Of a DNA stretch of 64,000 nt, positions 36,792 to 47,678 are shown piece after piece. The stretch is taken from NCBI GenBank assembly GCA_030490835.1, contig CM059972.1, positions 40,837,452 through 40,901,451 on the forward strand, given 5' to 3'. Position 1 is the first letter of the stretch. Each line of letters begins with the position of its first letter. The DNA is from Annona cherimola. Its lineage: Eukaryota; Streptophyta; Magnoliopsida; Magnoliales; Annonaceae. The notes under the pieces were generated by a model, which saw nothing but the letters and a program-made list of their open reading frames with translations, did not search any database and had not been told where the DNA came from. Made by a program: the position numbers and the translations under genes.

Positions 36792-38545
36792 TGTTGGAAA
36801 CATGAGGAAAACTAGCTAAATCTATGTTTTGATGATTAACAAATCAATTTGAGAAAGTCTTGGCTACTAACAAGTTTGTGAAATGTCTTAAGGAATATAC
36901 ATTTGAAGAAAATCAAGTTGGAAGGCCAAGTCGTTCCCCAAGTCGACTCCAAGATCGACTTCAATGTGCCTAAAACGTCCAGAGTTGAAATGGGAGAAAG
37001 AGCAAGTGAAGTCGCAGGTCAAGTCGACTCCACATGCGACTTGGGTAGCCAAGTCGCAGACGAAGTCGACCTCGCTATCGACTTCAGAAGTGCAAATTTG
37101 TCCAGAGCTGAAAGTTGGGACACGGAGCTGCCAAGTCGCAGGCCAAGTCGACTCCATATGCGACTTAGGTGAAGTCGGGGACGAAGTCGACCCCAAGCGC
37201 GACTTGAGTTTGTCAAAGATCAAAGCTGCAGTTTCAAATCACTCAAAGGACTTCTTCACTATAGGCTCAAAAGCTTCAAGCATGATCAAGATCAAGTCAA
37301 GCCTATCAAGTCCAAGGACTCAAAATCAAGAACAAATCTATCAAATCAAAGGCAAAAGACATAAGCTTGCTTCAAACATTCAAGTCTCCAAAGCAAGCAA
37401 GTTCTCCAATGATTCACAGTATCAAGCAAAACCAAGAAGAAGCAAAGTCAAGCTTCTAAGGATTGCAAATCATGGAGCTAATACAATCAAGGCACAAGGA
37501 TTCAGAAAGTAATACAAAAGAACTAAAGGCATGAAGAAGACTAAACAAAAAGAGAAAGATTTCCAAAGTTCCGGAGTTCAGAAAATCAACTGACGAGGTG
37601 AAGTCGCACACGAAGTCGACTCCACCTGCGACTTGGGTCAAGTCGTGAACCCAAGTCGACCCTGACTGGAACTTGAAGTTGCGACGGAGAAGCGAAGTCG
37701 CACCCGAAGTCGACTCCATCTGCGACTTGGGCGAAGTCGCATCCGAAGTCGACTCCACCTGCGACTTGGGTCACAACGGTCGAAATTAATTCGAACGTTG
37801 GCGCATTAAATGCGCGCCACCTACCTTCTAACGTTCGGATTCCCTCCAAAATTATAAATAGCATTCATGGTGGACGAGGGAAGGAGTTGGAAAACATTAA
37901 GTGAGCATAACTCCTATCTACAAGAGCATTAAAGTGATCAAGCCAATCAAGAGAGGAAGAATTGTGCTTCAAGTTGCAAGAGCTACATTCAGAAAACTTC
38001 AAAGCCATCATCTACAAGTTCTTCCCTGCGCTAAATCGTTTCTACACACCTGTAAAGTGTAGTTTACTTTTATTGTTTACTTGTTTGTGTTGAACTTGAT
38101 TTAGCTTGCGTAGCTAAGATCAAGTGGTAGCAAAGTAGTGTGTGATTGGAGTGTGACTCATCACCTACTTGTGCTAAGTGTTATATGCCCCCTAGAGCTG
38201 GAATCTAGAAGAGAGCAAGAGGCTCTGGTTGTATATGCCCCCTAGAGCTAGAATCTAGAAGAGAGCAAGAGGCTCTAATTGTATTGAGATAATACAATAG
38301 TGGAACCCAAGTCACAAGGTGTGTGAGCTTGGAAGAGTGGAGTAGGGAGGTTGCCCGAACCACTATAAAAATTCTTGTCTACTTGTTTTTATTTCTGCTC
38401 TCTACATTACTTTGCTTTCCATTCTGTTTTTTCATTCAAGGGGACTAGATTAATCCGGGGTAAAGTTTTTGTTTAAGTTGTAAATTTTTAAGAACCCAAT
38501 TCACCCCTCCCCTCTTGAGTTTTGCCATCAATTCGGGACCCAACA
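36792..38545 (+). mobile_element. Solo family S LTR, 1754 bp, in the protease region
   Basis: It runs from TGTTGGAAACATG to GGGACCCAACA and is flanked by CTTCT (36787-36791 and 38546-38550). It was inserted in the opposite orientation to the host element, about 10 bp beyond the protease DSGCSRHM codons. Module clusters lie at 36925-37205 and 37600-37775. The palindrome GCGCATTAAATGCGC is at 37801-37815, ACCTACC at 37819-37825 and TATAAATA at 37852-37859. Two about 50-bp CTAGAGC units occur from 38186. Frames such as 36964-37512 read through the modules and are not genes. Confidence 0.96.
38186..38285 (+). repeat. Two tandem copies of a 50-bp LTR unit
   Basis: Each begins TGCCCCCTAGAGCT and contains the inverted repeat CTAGA…TCTAG and AGAGC…GCTCT. 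Copy number differs between LTRs: one at 1143 and 51160, two here and at 27341, three at 43596. Confidence 0.85.
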
Positions 38546-38551
38546 CTTCTT

Positions 38552-38640
38552 TCTCTAGTCATATGCCTTGAGCAACCACTATCCATGAACCAAACGTTGT
38601 TTGCCTTTGCCTTGAAACATACCTAAAAAATGAGCAAATA
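38552..38640 (-). pseudogene. Copia protease fragment with DSG active site
   Basis: The minus-strand codons at 38560-38583 read DSGCSRHM, the active-site signature of the copia aspartic protease, which matures the polyprotein. The preceding residues (VWFM) fit the family. The solo LTR at 36792-38545 begins immediately downstream, so the domain is broken. Confidence 0.88.
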
Positions 38641-38644
38641 AATC

Positions 38645-40504
38645 TTATCTCTTTGGTACCCATTTTATGGGTCCATTTGGGTTAGTAAACTGATTTAATC
38701 TTTGTTGTTCTATTCTTGAAAGCCCAAATCTTGTGTTTCTTGGAACCCAAACTAATTTTGCACCATGGTCATACAATTTCTTAAAGTTGCATTTATAAAT
38801 TTTGTGACCCATCTTGTTGCAAAAATTGCAGGCCATTGGTAATCTAGGAGTAGGCCTCCAAGTATGTATTGGTTCAAAAATTGGCCTTCTAGTCCAAATA
38901 ATATGTTTCTCTTTGGGTTTGTAAATAGGTGCAATTTTAGCTTGATTTTTCCCAAGTTTTGGCACACTTAATTTGCTACTTTCTCCTTGCTCAAATGTGG
39001 AGTATCCAAGACCTCTTTTATTGTTTTGAGAGGTCATGTTCAGAAATATTTTCACACTTTCTCCTAGATTAGAGAACTTAGTTAATGATTCATTTAAGGA
39101 TTCATTCTCCTTTTTCAATTTTCCATTTCTTTCAATAGTAGTTCATTTTCTTCTTTCAGTTTTGTTGTACTTTCTGCTAGTTTTCCATTTACAATAATAA
39201 TGAAATTGCATTGTTGTCTCTTTAATGATAACTTGTTTTCTAGTTTTTTGATTTCCTTATATAATGAATCATATGCATGTTGTAATTCCTCTAATTCAGC
39301 ACATTTGAGACATTCTTGAATAGAAGAATAAGTAGATTGAGAATGGAAAAATTTGGAAGTTACCTCTTCATTACTTGTGCATTGTTTTGAGGTGGTTTGC
39401 TATTCCAAAACTTCCGTTGTGTTCAAAGTTTCTTCATGTTCAATCAATGCCATGTAGCATATTCTTGCACAATTTGCTGCTTCAAAATCATCGGTTGAGG
39501 AGCTACTTGTTGATGAAGTTTCTTCATTCACGTATATTCCTCTTCCCTTAGGCCTTTAGAATTTTCGGCTTTCATATCTTTCCTTCCTTTCTTGATGATC
39601 CTTTGATCTTTCTTCCGGTATAGGACATTGAGCTTGCATATGTCCCATACCGCCGCATCTATAACATTTTGTCACCTCCTTCTTTTTCTCTTTTTGAGGT
39701 CTCTCTTTGAAATCTTTGAAGTTCTTTTCTTTCCTTACAAACTTTCAAAATCTGCGAGTTAGTAGAGCAATGCCTTCATCATCGTTGTGAGATGAGGAGG
39801 TGGACTCATCCGAGTTATGAGTGACTTTTAGTGCAATTGCTCTCTTTCCTTTGTGTTGATCTTCATTTCTTTTCTTGATTAGCTCATGTGACATTAATGA
39901 GCTAATAAGACCTTCTAGCTTCAATGTGTTTAGATCCTTGGCTTCTTCTATTGCAGTAATCTTTGGAGTCTAAGATTTCGGTAGAGCTTTTAGGATCTTC
40001 ATGACCTATTCAGATTCGGAAATAGCTTTTCCAAGACCCTTCAACGATTTGTAATTTTAGAGAATCTAGCAAACATTTTAGAGATATTTTCTGTTTCTAG
40101 CATTTTAAAACTTTCCAATTCTCCAATCAAAATATTTCTCCTTGTTCCTTGGACTTGAGAAGTTCCTTCATAGATAGATGTTAATGTATCCCATATTTCT
40201 TTTGCAGTTAAATAAGAGGATACTCTATCATATTCGGAAGCCGTAAGAGCACAAAATAATGAATTCATAGCCTTGTCATTGCTCTTGAAAATTTCCACTT
40301 CATCATCGGTCCATTTGGAAGCTCTTTCATCAATAGACAAACTCACACCGTCTTGGATTGCAATCCAAGAGTCCATATCTGTAGTCATGATGAGTTGTTT
40401 ATACGTAGCTTCCAATACCCAAAATTGTTCCCATCAAACAATGGTGGCCTAGTAAAAGATTAGCCTTCGGCAAATGCGGGAACGGAAGTGGATTGGGATG
40501 TCAT
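38645..40504 (-). pseudogene. Copia gag, SIRE-like, with two zinc knuckles
   Basis: Gag starts at the ATG 40504 (MTSQSTSVP), has a stop (TAA) after 14 codons, then the usual RPPLFDG motif and the gag core at 40415-40041 (WIAIQDG, ASEYDRVSSYLTAKEIWDTL, EGTSQVQGTR). A CX2CX4HX4C knuckle lies at 39625-39666 (CYRCGGMGHMQAQC) and a second at 38789-38830 (CNFCNKMGHKIYKC). Between them is a lysine/glutamate-rich, probably coiled-coil stretch (about 39060-39290). Long gag with a coiled coil is a SIRE-lineage trait. Several stops and frameshifts occur. Confidence 0.88.
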
Positions 40505-40535
40505 ATCAAAAGATCTCTTTGGTAAAACTCAAAGA

Positions 40536-40550
40536 CCTGCTCAGATACCA
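40536..40550 (-). other. Primer binding site, initiator-Met tRNA type
   Basis: On the minus strand it reads TGGTATCTGAGCAGG, two bases inside the 5' LTR. Plant initiator-Met tRNA pairs with TGGTATCAGAGC; one mismatch is seen. Confidence 0.88.
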
Positions 40551-40552
40551 CT

Positions 40553-41884
40553 TGTTGGTTCTGAGTTAATGACAATTACCCAAGAGGGGAGGGGTGAATT
40601 AGGTATTTAAAAATTTTCAACTTAAACAGAAATTTTACCCCGGATTAATCTAGTCCCCTTTATGAAGAAATAAATAGAAAGCAATATAGTGCTGAGAGCA
40701 TAAATAAAAATCAACAAGCAAGATTTTATAGTGGTTCGGGCAACCTTCCCTACTCCACTCTTCCAAGCTCACACCTCTTGTGAATTGGGTTCCACTATGT
40801 ATTTCACAAATACAACTAGAGTCACTGCTTTCTTATAGATTCCAGCTCTAGGGGGCATCAATAATTCACAGCACAAGTAGGTGACGAGTTCCACTCTAAT
40901 CACACACTACTTTGCTTATACTTGATCTTAGTTACCCGAACTAAATCAAGTTCAATACAACAAGAAAAAGTAAAAGAAAATTTCTACACGTTACTGATGT
41001 GTAGAGGCAGATTTGGTGCAGAGAAGAACTTGTAATGCAGTCTGAAAGATTCAACGAACAGCTCTTGGCAGTTTGAAAGAGAGGTTCTTCTTCTAGATGT
41101 TGGCTTGATCACTTAATGCTCTTAGAGATGGGAGTTGTTCTCAATCAATGAATTCTCAGCTTGCTAGTTGAACTTGAAATTCTTTGGAGATGACCTTGAT
41201 CACTTGATTTTCTTCATATTGATTGTTCTCCCATTTATTTATAACTCTCGGAACTTAGTATAATCATCCTAGCTTGAAAACTTTAAGCTCTATATCTTGA
41301 AATCTTGAATACTTGAATCTTGGAGTGCCCAATGATGTCCAAATGTGTGTTCTTAATTTGAATTGATGAATCCATGCATCTTTACTTAGCTTTAGACTTG
41401 TTGTGATCTTCAAAACGCACGCTGTTAGTATGAAGTCGAAGCTGGAGTCGACTTGGTCTGCGACTTCACCCAAGTCGCATGCGGAGTCGACTTGGGATGC
41501 GACTTCGGCAGCTCTCGTTCCCGATTTCAACTCTGGACAGAAAATCATGGTTGAAGTCGATGCTGGAGTCGACTTGGTCTGCGACTTCACCCAAGTCGTA
41601 CGCGGAATCGACTTTGTTTGCGACTTTGCCAGCTTTGCTCCTCAATTTCAACGCTGGACGAAAAATGCTACTTGAAGTCGCTGCTGGAGTCGACTTGGGG
41701 ATCCACTTGGCCTAAGTCGATACCTGAGTCGACTTGGAAATCGACTTATCCTGTCATCCTTCATTTTCTTCATTTGTATATCCTTTAATCATCTTCACAA
41801 ACATGTTAGTAACCAAAACTTACTCAAATTGATTTGTTAATCATCAAAATATAGACTTGGCTTATTTTCCACATGTTTCCAACA
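40553..41884 (-). repeat. 5' LTR of the minus-strand copia element
   Basis: 1332 bp, from TGTTGG (outer end at 41884 reading CATGTTTCCAACA on the plus strand) to 40553. It has one palindromic cluster (41432-41748). The second cluster and the GCGCATT palindrome seen in the 1.7-1.9-kb S LTRs are absent, so this is a shorter subfamily. Confidence 0.95.
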
Positions 41885-42118
41885 CAATCTGTTTGACTGA
41901 AAATCCTGTATTGCATTATAGAACCAAACATATAGATGTAAGACATTATTTTATTCGTGAACATGTTGAAAATCATGATATTTGTTTGGAATATGTGAAC
42001 ACTAAGGACCAAATTGCAGATATATTTACCAAACATTTTGTAAAAGAATCATTTTATAAAATTAGAAATGATGTGGGGATGATTGAGTTAAATTAGAAAC
42101 AATAAGATAGGAAAAATG
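41885..42118 (+). pseudogene. RNase H C-terminus of the plus-strand S element
   Basis: Joined to 32116 across the insertion, codons continue SAI-CLTENPVLHY, then DQIADIFTKHFVKESFY and MIELN with a stop at 42094-42096. A short non-coding tail follows (AATAAGATAGGAAAAATG), which matches the post-pol sequence of the minus-strand element, and is cut by the solo LTR at 42119. Confidence 0.9.
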
Positions 42119-43213
42119 TGTTGGAAACATGTGGAAAATAAGCCAAGTCTATGTTTTGATGATTAACAAATCAATTTGAGTAAGTTTTGGTTACTAACAT
42201 GTTTGTGTAAATGACTTAAGGTTATAAATTTGAAGATTATAAAGCATGGCAAGTCAAGTCGATTTCCAAGTCGACTCAGGCTTCGACTTAGGCCAAGTCG
42301 ATCCCCAAGTCGACTCAAGAAGCAACTTCAAGACGTAATTCCCTTCCAGAGTTGAAATCGAGAATGAGAGGTGCCGAAGTCGCATCCCAAGTCGACTCCG
42401 CTTGCGACTTGGGTGAAGTCGCAGACCAAGTCGACTCCAGCATCGACTTCGAAACGTCATTTCCTTCCAGAGTTGAAATCGAGAACGAGAACTACCGAAG
42501 TCGCATCCCAAGTCGACTCCGCTTGCGACTTGAGGTGAAGTCACAGACCAAGTCGACTCCAGTCGCGACTTGGAGGCGTCATTTCTATCCAGAGTTGAAA
42601 CCGAGAACAAGGGCTGCTGAAGTCTCATCCCAAGTCGACTCCGCATGCGACTTAGGTGAAGTCGCAGATCAAGTCGACTCCGACTTCGACTTCAATACGG
42701 AAACATGCAGATCAAGATAACTCAATGATAGATTCAAGAGATTCAAAAGAAAATGAAGATCAAATGAGGATCAAGTGAATACCAAAGCAAAGCTGCATAT
42801 TTCTCATGAAGAATCGAGATTATGCATTTGGACCTCTCTTATGCATTCCAATACTCAAAGACACAAGACTCAAGACATGGAGTAAAATGTGCTTTAAGAT
42901 AGAAGAATTAAAGAATCTTAAGTATAATCAAAGGAAGAACAACCAAACATGAAGAGATTCAAGCAAGCAAGGCATTCCTAGGATTTCAATTTCATCAAGC
43001 AAGTTGCCGAGGTGAAGCCGCACCCGAAGTCGACTCCACCTGCGACTTGGGTCAAGTCGAGGACCAAGTCGACCCAGACTGGAACTTGAAGTTGTTGCGA
43101 ACAGGCGAAGTCGCACCCAAAGTCGACTCCACCTGCGACTTGGGCGAAGTAGCACCCGAAGTCGACTCCACCTGCGACTTGGGTCGCAACGGTCGAAAAA
43201 TTTTCGAACGTTG

Positions 43214-43273
43214 GCGCATTAAATGCGCGCCACCTACCTCCAAACGTTTGGATTCCCTCCACAATTATAAAAG
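43214..43273 (+). promoter_or_regulatory. Putative LTR core promoter
   Basis: GCGCATT-A-AATGCGC (43214-43228), ACCTACC (43232-43238), and TATAAAAG (43266-43273). The first palindrome sits between arms CGAACGTTGG and CCAAACGTTTGG, so a larger imperfect inverted repeat encloses it. Confidence 0.5.
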
Positions 43274-43595
43274 GCATTCAATATGAACGAGGAGGGGAGC
43301 TGAGAATCATTAAGTGAGCATAACTCTTATCTTCAAGTGCATTAAGTGATCAAGCCATCATAAAGAAGAAGAACTCCAAGTTCAAAGTGGCAAGAGCTTC
43401 TTATTGAATCATCAACACTGCTGTACAAGTTCTTCTCTGTGTCAAAACTGCCTCTACACAACAGTAACGTGTAGAAACTTTCTTTTATTCTTATTGATTG
43501 AACTTGATTTAGTTTGGGTAACTAAGATCAAGTGTAGGCAAAGTAGGGTGTGATTGGAGTGGAACTCGTCACCTACTTGTGCTGTGTATTGTTGA

Positions 43596-43742
43596 TGCCC
43601 CCTAGAGCTAGAATCTAGAAGAGAGTAGAGGCTCTGGTTGTATATGCCCCCTAGAGCTAGAATCTAGAAGAGAGCAGAGGCTCTGGTTGCATATGCCCCC
43701 TATAGCTAGAATCTAGAAGAGAGTGGAGACTCTAGTTGTATT
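43596..43742 (+). repeat. Three tandem copies of the 49-bp LTR unit
   Basis: Units start at 43596, 43645 and 43694 with TGCCCCCTA(G/T)AGCTAG. This is the highest copy number among the S LTRs here. Confidence 0.88.
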
Positions 43743-43998
43743 CGCGGAATATATAGTGGAACCCAAGTCACACGGGGTGTGAGCTTGGAAGAGTGGAGTA
43801 GGAAGGTTGCCCGAACCACTATAAAATCTTGTGTGTTCATTTTTATTTCTGCTCTCTACACTATATTGCTTTCCACTTTGTTTCTTCATAAAGGAGACTA
43901 GATTAATCCGGGGTAAAGTTTCTGTTTAAGTTGAAAATTTTTAAATACCTAATTCACCCCTCCCCTCTTGGGTAATTGCCATTAACTTGGGACCAGCA

Positions 43999-44444
43999 AA
44001 ATGGACTTAGAAAAGTCGAAGTCGATAGACCAAGTCGACTTCGAACAACCCAAGTCGACCTCGGTGAAGTTGACTCCAGAAAGAGAAGTTGACTCCGCAT
44101 CAGGGGTGAAGTCGACTTCGGCTAGGGAAAGTCGACTTCAGGCACGACCGTCCGCCTTCCCGCGCGACCTCTTTTTCTTTTTTCCTCTCTTCTTTTCTTC
44201 TTCCTTCTTCTTCTCCCGCGCCGTCAAATTCTCCTCTTCTCTCATTTCTCTCTCGTCTTCTGTCCCTCTCATCTCTCTCAAATCCCTCATCTCTCAGCGC
44301 TTTCTCTCTCCCTCTCACTCCAGCTCATCTCTCTCATTTTCCTCTCTCTCTCTCTCAGACTATTTCTCTCCCTCTCCATTCTCATCTCTCTGTTTTCTCT
44401 CTACTCTCCCATCTCTCTGATTTCTCTCTCTCAGGCTCACTCTC
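43999..44444 (+). other. Post-pol region of the plus-strand S element: modules then pyrimidine-rich leader
   Basis: GACTTAGAAAAG at 44004 continues the tail broken at 42118. From 44016 to about 44146 several AAGTCGACTT-type words occur inside the element body, not in an LTR. From about 44160 the plus strand becomes almost pure C/T (CTCTCT-rich), continuing after the solo LTR at 47524-47640 up to the ORF at 47679. The 139-codon frame at 44001-44420 is a low-complexity artefact. Confidence 0.7.
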
Positions 44445-47400
44445 TGTGGCGCCCCAAACCGAGGTGTCCACATAGTTCTTACTCCAAGATCTTGTCGATT
44501 GGTAAACGTGATTCAGGATTGTTGCCCTGATCAAACGGCGGGTTCTTAATTGGATCTCGTCCAAATTTTTTTTTTCTTTTCTTTCAACATATAAATATAT
44601 ACTCATCATCATTCATAATGAACTCATCCATATCATCATAAATCTTCAACTTCTCATATTATTCATAATTTCATAATTTCATACAACCTATGTCCTTTTT
44701 CATTATATCTCATTAGGGTATTCATTCATACAAAAATCTACTAACCTTTGTAGATTTCTCTTTTTCTTTAGCAACACATGCCCTTCATCTCCTGCCTTTC
44801 CCTACACCTGTCCGAGGTTGGGAAAACAAAACATGAGTCGAAACTCAATAAGCAAGCATTTTTCATTTTAAATGCATTCCTCTCCATTTAGTAGAAGACA
44901 CTTACCAAGTGATCAACTACCAATGGAATAGAAACCTTTTCGTAAACCATTTTTGGAAACCTTTTCATAAACCATTCGTGTAAATAATTCGTAAATGCAT
45001 TTCTCTCCATTCGATAGGAGACACTTAGCAAGTGATCAACTATCAATGGAATAGAAACCTTTTCATAAACATTGGATGTGCAAATGCTTCCTTTCCACTC
45101 CTGACATAAACCTTCGTGTGCGGGTACGCTAGCCCAGGGAACATCTCACATAGCATGGTCCAATATGCCGGCTATCTCCGACTTGGCCTCATCAAGGGGA
45201 ACCTCTCTTCCTCTTAACGCCTACATGGTTCCTACATGCATGACTTTTGATTTTCTCGGCATTATATACCTCTTACACCAGGTGACTTGTCATTCTCATA
45301 TAGAGAATTATTTGTACCATCCCTTTAAAACATCATTTCAAATCCATGCTTTACTTTTCAATCCATGTATGAAAATGCAATGCATTCATTCACACATAAG
45401 ATTCCTTTGCCTCCACCTCTGGGGAGGACGCCGTCGGCACACAGCCCATACGACTCGGCAATAGTGAAGGGGGACCCTTTGATCTGCTTTCGACCTCCAC
45501 TAAAGCCTCTTCCTTATACATCATACATGTGCACATGTCCATGAACATCACACGATATCAATATGCCGGCATGACTTTTCATAAAAACTCATAAACATTC
45601 ATCATTTCAAAACATTATAGGAATGACCACCCTTAAACACATTTCATAAATATTTGAGAATAAAATCACATTTTAAAAAGGTTTGCTTGCTTACCTTTTG
45701 CTTTGCTTTAGTCCTTATCCTTTACCTTCCTTTTACTTTTCCTATATAATTGAAAAGGATATTTCATACATACTTTATCATGACCAGGTTTTCTACCCAT
45801 GCATATGTCATGATCTACCTTAGACCTAAAAAGTTATTAGGTCTTCCTTCCTTTTTCATATGGGTATTAACCTCAATATCTCTAATCATTTTTGTTCATA
45901 ACTTAGTTCTCCATTTCATAATATACCCATATCATTCCTCATATCCTCAATCAAATGCCATATACCTTGAGTAACCATTCACTTGGGTTACTATTCACGT
46001 GAGTTACTATTCATAGGTTACTATTTATGGGTACTATTCACGAGGTCCACATATTAATCATAAATTAAATTATGATTAATAGCAAATCAAAGGTCTTGCT
46101 AAACCTTTTTATCATTAATTATTAACTCAAGGTTAATAATTCATTTAAGCATATTTTCCATTTTTTCTTCATATACTAAAAATCAACATGAATTCACTTA
46201 AGCATAATCCTTAATTTCAAAAATCATGAAATTAATATATCATCATTCCGACATCATATTTATCATATTCATTCATCCCAAATCATCATTTATCATTTTT
46301 GGAACATTATTTACACATATTATATGCTATGTTTCCGAATGCTCCATCTTTGCTCCAAAATTATCATGTTTTGCATGATTCCATTTTGGCATGGTAACTA
46401 TACTTAATTAATCATACTTAGGCATTAGCTAAGAATGTTATACCCTAAATAACATCATGAACAAATTTGAAGAGGATCCACTTACCTTAAGTGAGCCAAA
46501 ATCTCCTTTCCTCCTCCCTTTCTCTCTCTTCCTTTCCTTTCTCTCCTCCTCTCTTGTTTAGAACGTGGATGGGGTGGGAAAATGATCTTGCTCAAGTATT
46601 TTGAGCTTGGGATGGGTGTGAAATTCGTTCAAGGCACCCTCCCCTATTTATAGCATCCCAAATTTCATGAAATTGCAATTTACCCCCTTGAATTTTGGGA
46701 TAAATTATAAATATCTTTATTTAGGTCATTTCCAAATCATTTCCAAGAAATTTCTCATTATCCTAGGTGGAAAATTGCTGGCCATAATTTGCCATTGCTG
46801 ATCCATCCATTAATTGCTTGATTTTCATCAAAAGACGTGATTAATCTCAACCGTTGATTATCCTTGATTGAGCTCATCTCAACCATTGAATTTTTGGCAC
46901 AAATCCCATGCTAGCTCACGTTTTCCCATGGTGGACTTTGGGGGATTTTTGTATATTTTATTTCATTAAAATATCATATCTTAAGCTACTTTTTCAAAAA
47001 GTAAAAAGTAGAATTAATGACTTGCTTTGAAAAAGTTAAGCCTCGCTTACTTGCTCTCCAAGAAATACATTTTCTATGATATTTGGCTTAATCTAATCCA
47101 TCCATCATATTCGGCATAATATTTTAGTCATCCATACAAAATTTCACCTTAATCCAACTTCCGGATTGTAAGATATGAAATTTTCTTCATTTTCTCTTTA
47201 AAAATACCTTAAAATTCGAAAATTAATAAAAAATTCAAAAGAAACTCTACCTCTTTTTTTCATCCTTTAGTGGGAAGCTTCCTTTTTCGTCTTTTATGAT
47301 TAAGTTAATCCAAAGTGATTAATTTAACATATTCCTTAATCCCACATTTACTATTCACGTTTCACTATTCACATTTACTATTCGTCCGTATTAACATTCC

Positions 47401-47523
47401 ATAATCCTCCAATGTTATATATTGCAAAATATCATTAATATATATTTCATATAAATATCATTACATTACCTAGGGTTTATAACTCCAGGGTTTCATACAC
47501 GTTCCTAAAATCGGGGTTTCACA
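44445..47523 (-). mobile_element. Solo family L LTR (short, 3.08-kb form), reverse
   Basis: It runs from TGTGGCGCCCC to GGGGTTTCACA and is flanked by CTCTC (44440-44444 and 47524-47528). It is the closest relative of the LTR at 12334-15359. Since the target is a CT-repeat, the duplication alone is weak, but both termini are exact family ends. No internal region is present. Confidence 0.92.
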
Positions 47524-47678
47524 CTCTCCCTCTCTCTTGTCGTCTCACTCCCTCTTTCTCTCCCTTAGATTTTCTCAAATCTCTCTCACTGATTCCTTCC
47601 TCTCTCTCTCATTATCTCAAATTCTCCATTTCTCTCAAAGATCAATTTGAAAATTCCATTTGCAAAAACCCATCTCGA

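Larger units (their letters stand above)
32117..41884 (-). mobile_element. Complete SIRE-type Ty1/copia retrotransposon, minus strand
   Basis: Two 1332-bp LTRs (32117-33448 and 40553-41884) bound gag, protease, integrase, RT and RNase H in the copia order. There is an initiator-Met primer site next to the 5' LTR and a polypurine tract next to the 3' LTR. The target duplication CAATC is perfect (32112-32116 and 41885-41889) and lies in the RNase H codons of another S element. I count about 19 LTR differences (1.4%), so the insertion is young. Large gag, two zinc knuckles, coiled coil and multiple polypurine tracts point to the SIRE lineage. gag, pol and the INT/RT junction carry stops and frameshifts, and a solo LTR sits in protease, so it is not autonomous. 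Confidence 0.96.
42119..43998 (+). mobile_element. Solo family S LTR, 1880 bp
   Basis: It starts TGTTGGAAACATG and ends GGGACCAGCA (one base off the family end). It is flanked by AAATG (42114-42118 and 43999-44003). Module clusters lie at 42255-42705 and 43010-43190, the longest in the window. The palindrome is at 43214-43228, ACCTACC at 43232-43238 and TATAAAAG at 43266-43273. Three tandem 49-bp CTAGAGC units occur from 43596. The sequence on both sides belongs to the same plus-strand S element. Confidence 0.95.

Noticed and set aside
44001..44420. 139-codon Ser/Phe/Leu-rich frame
   Set aside because: Low-complexity CT-repeat leader; composition explains the open frame.
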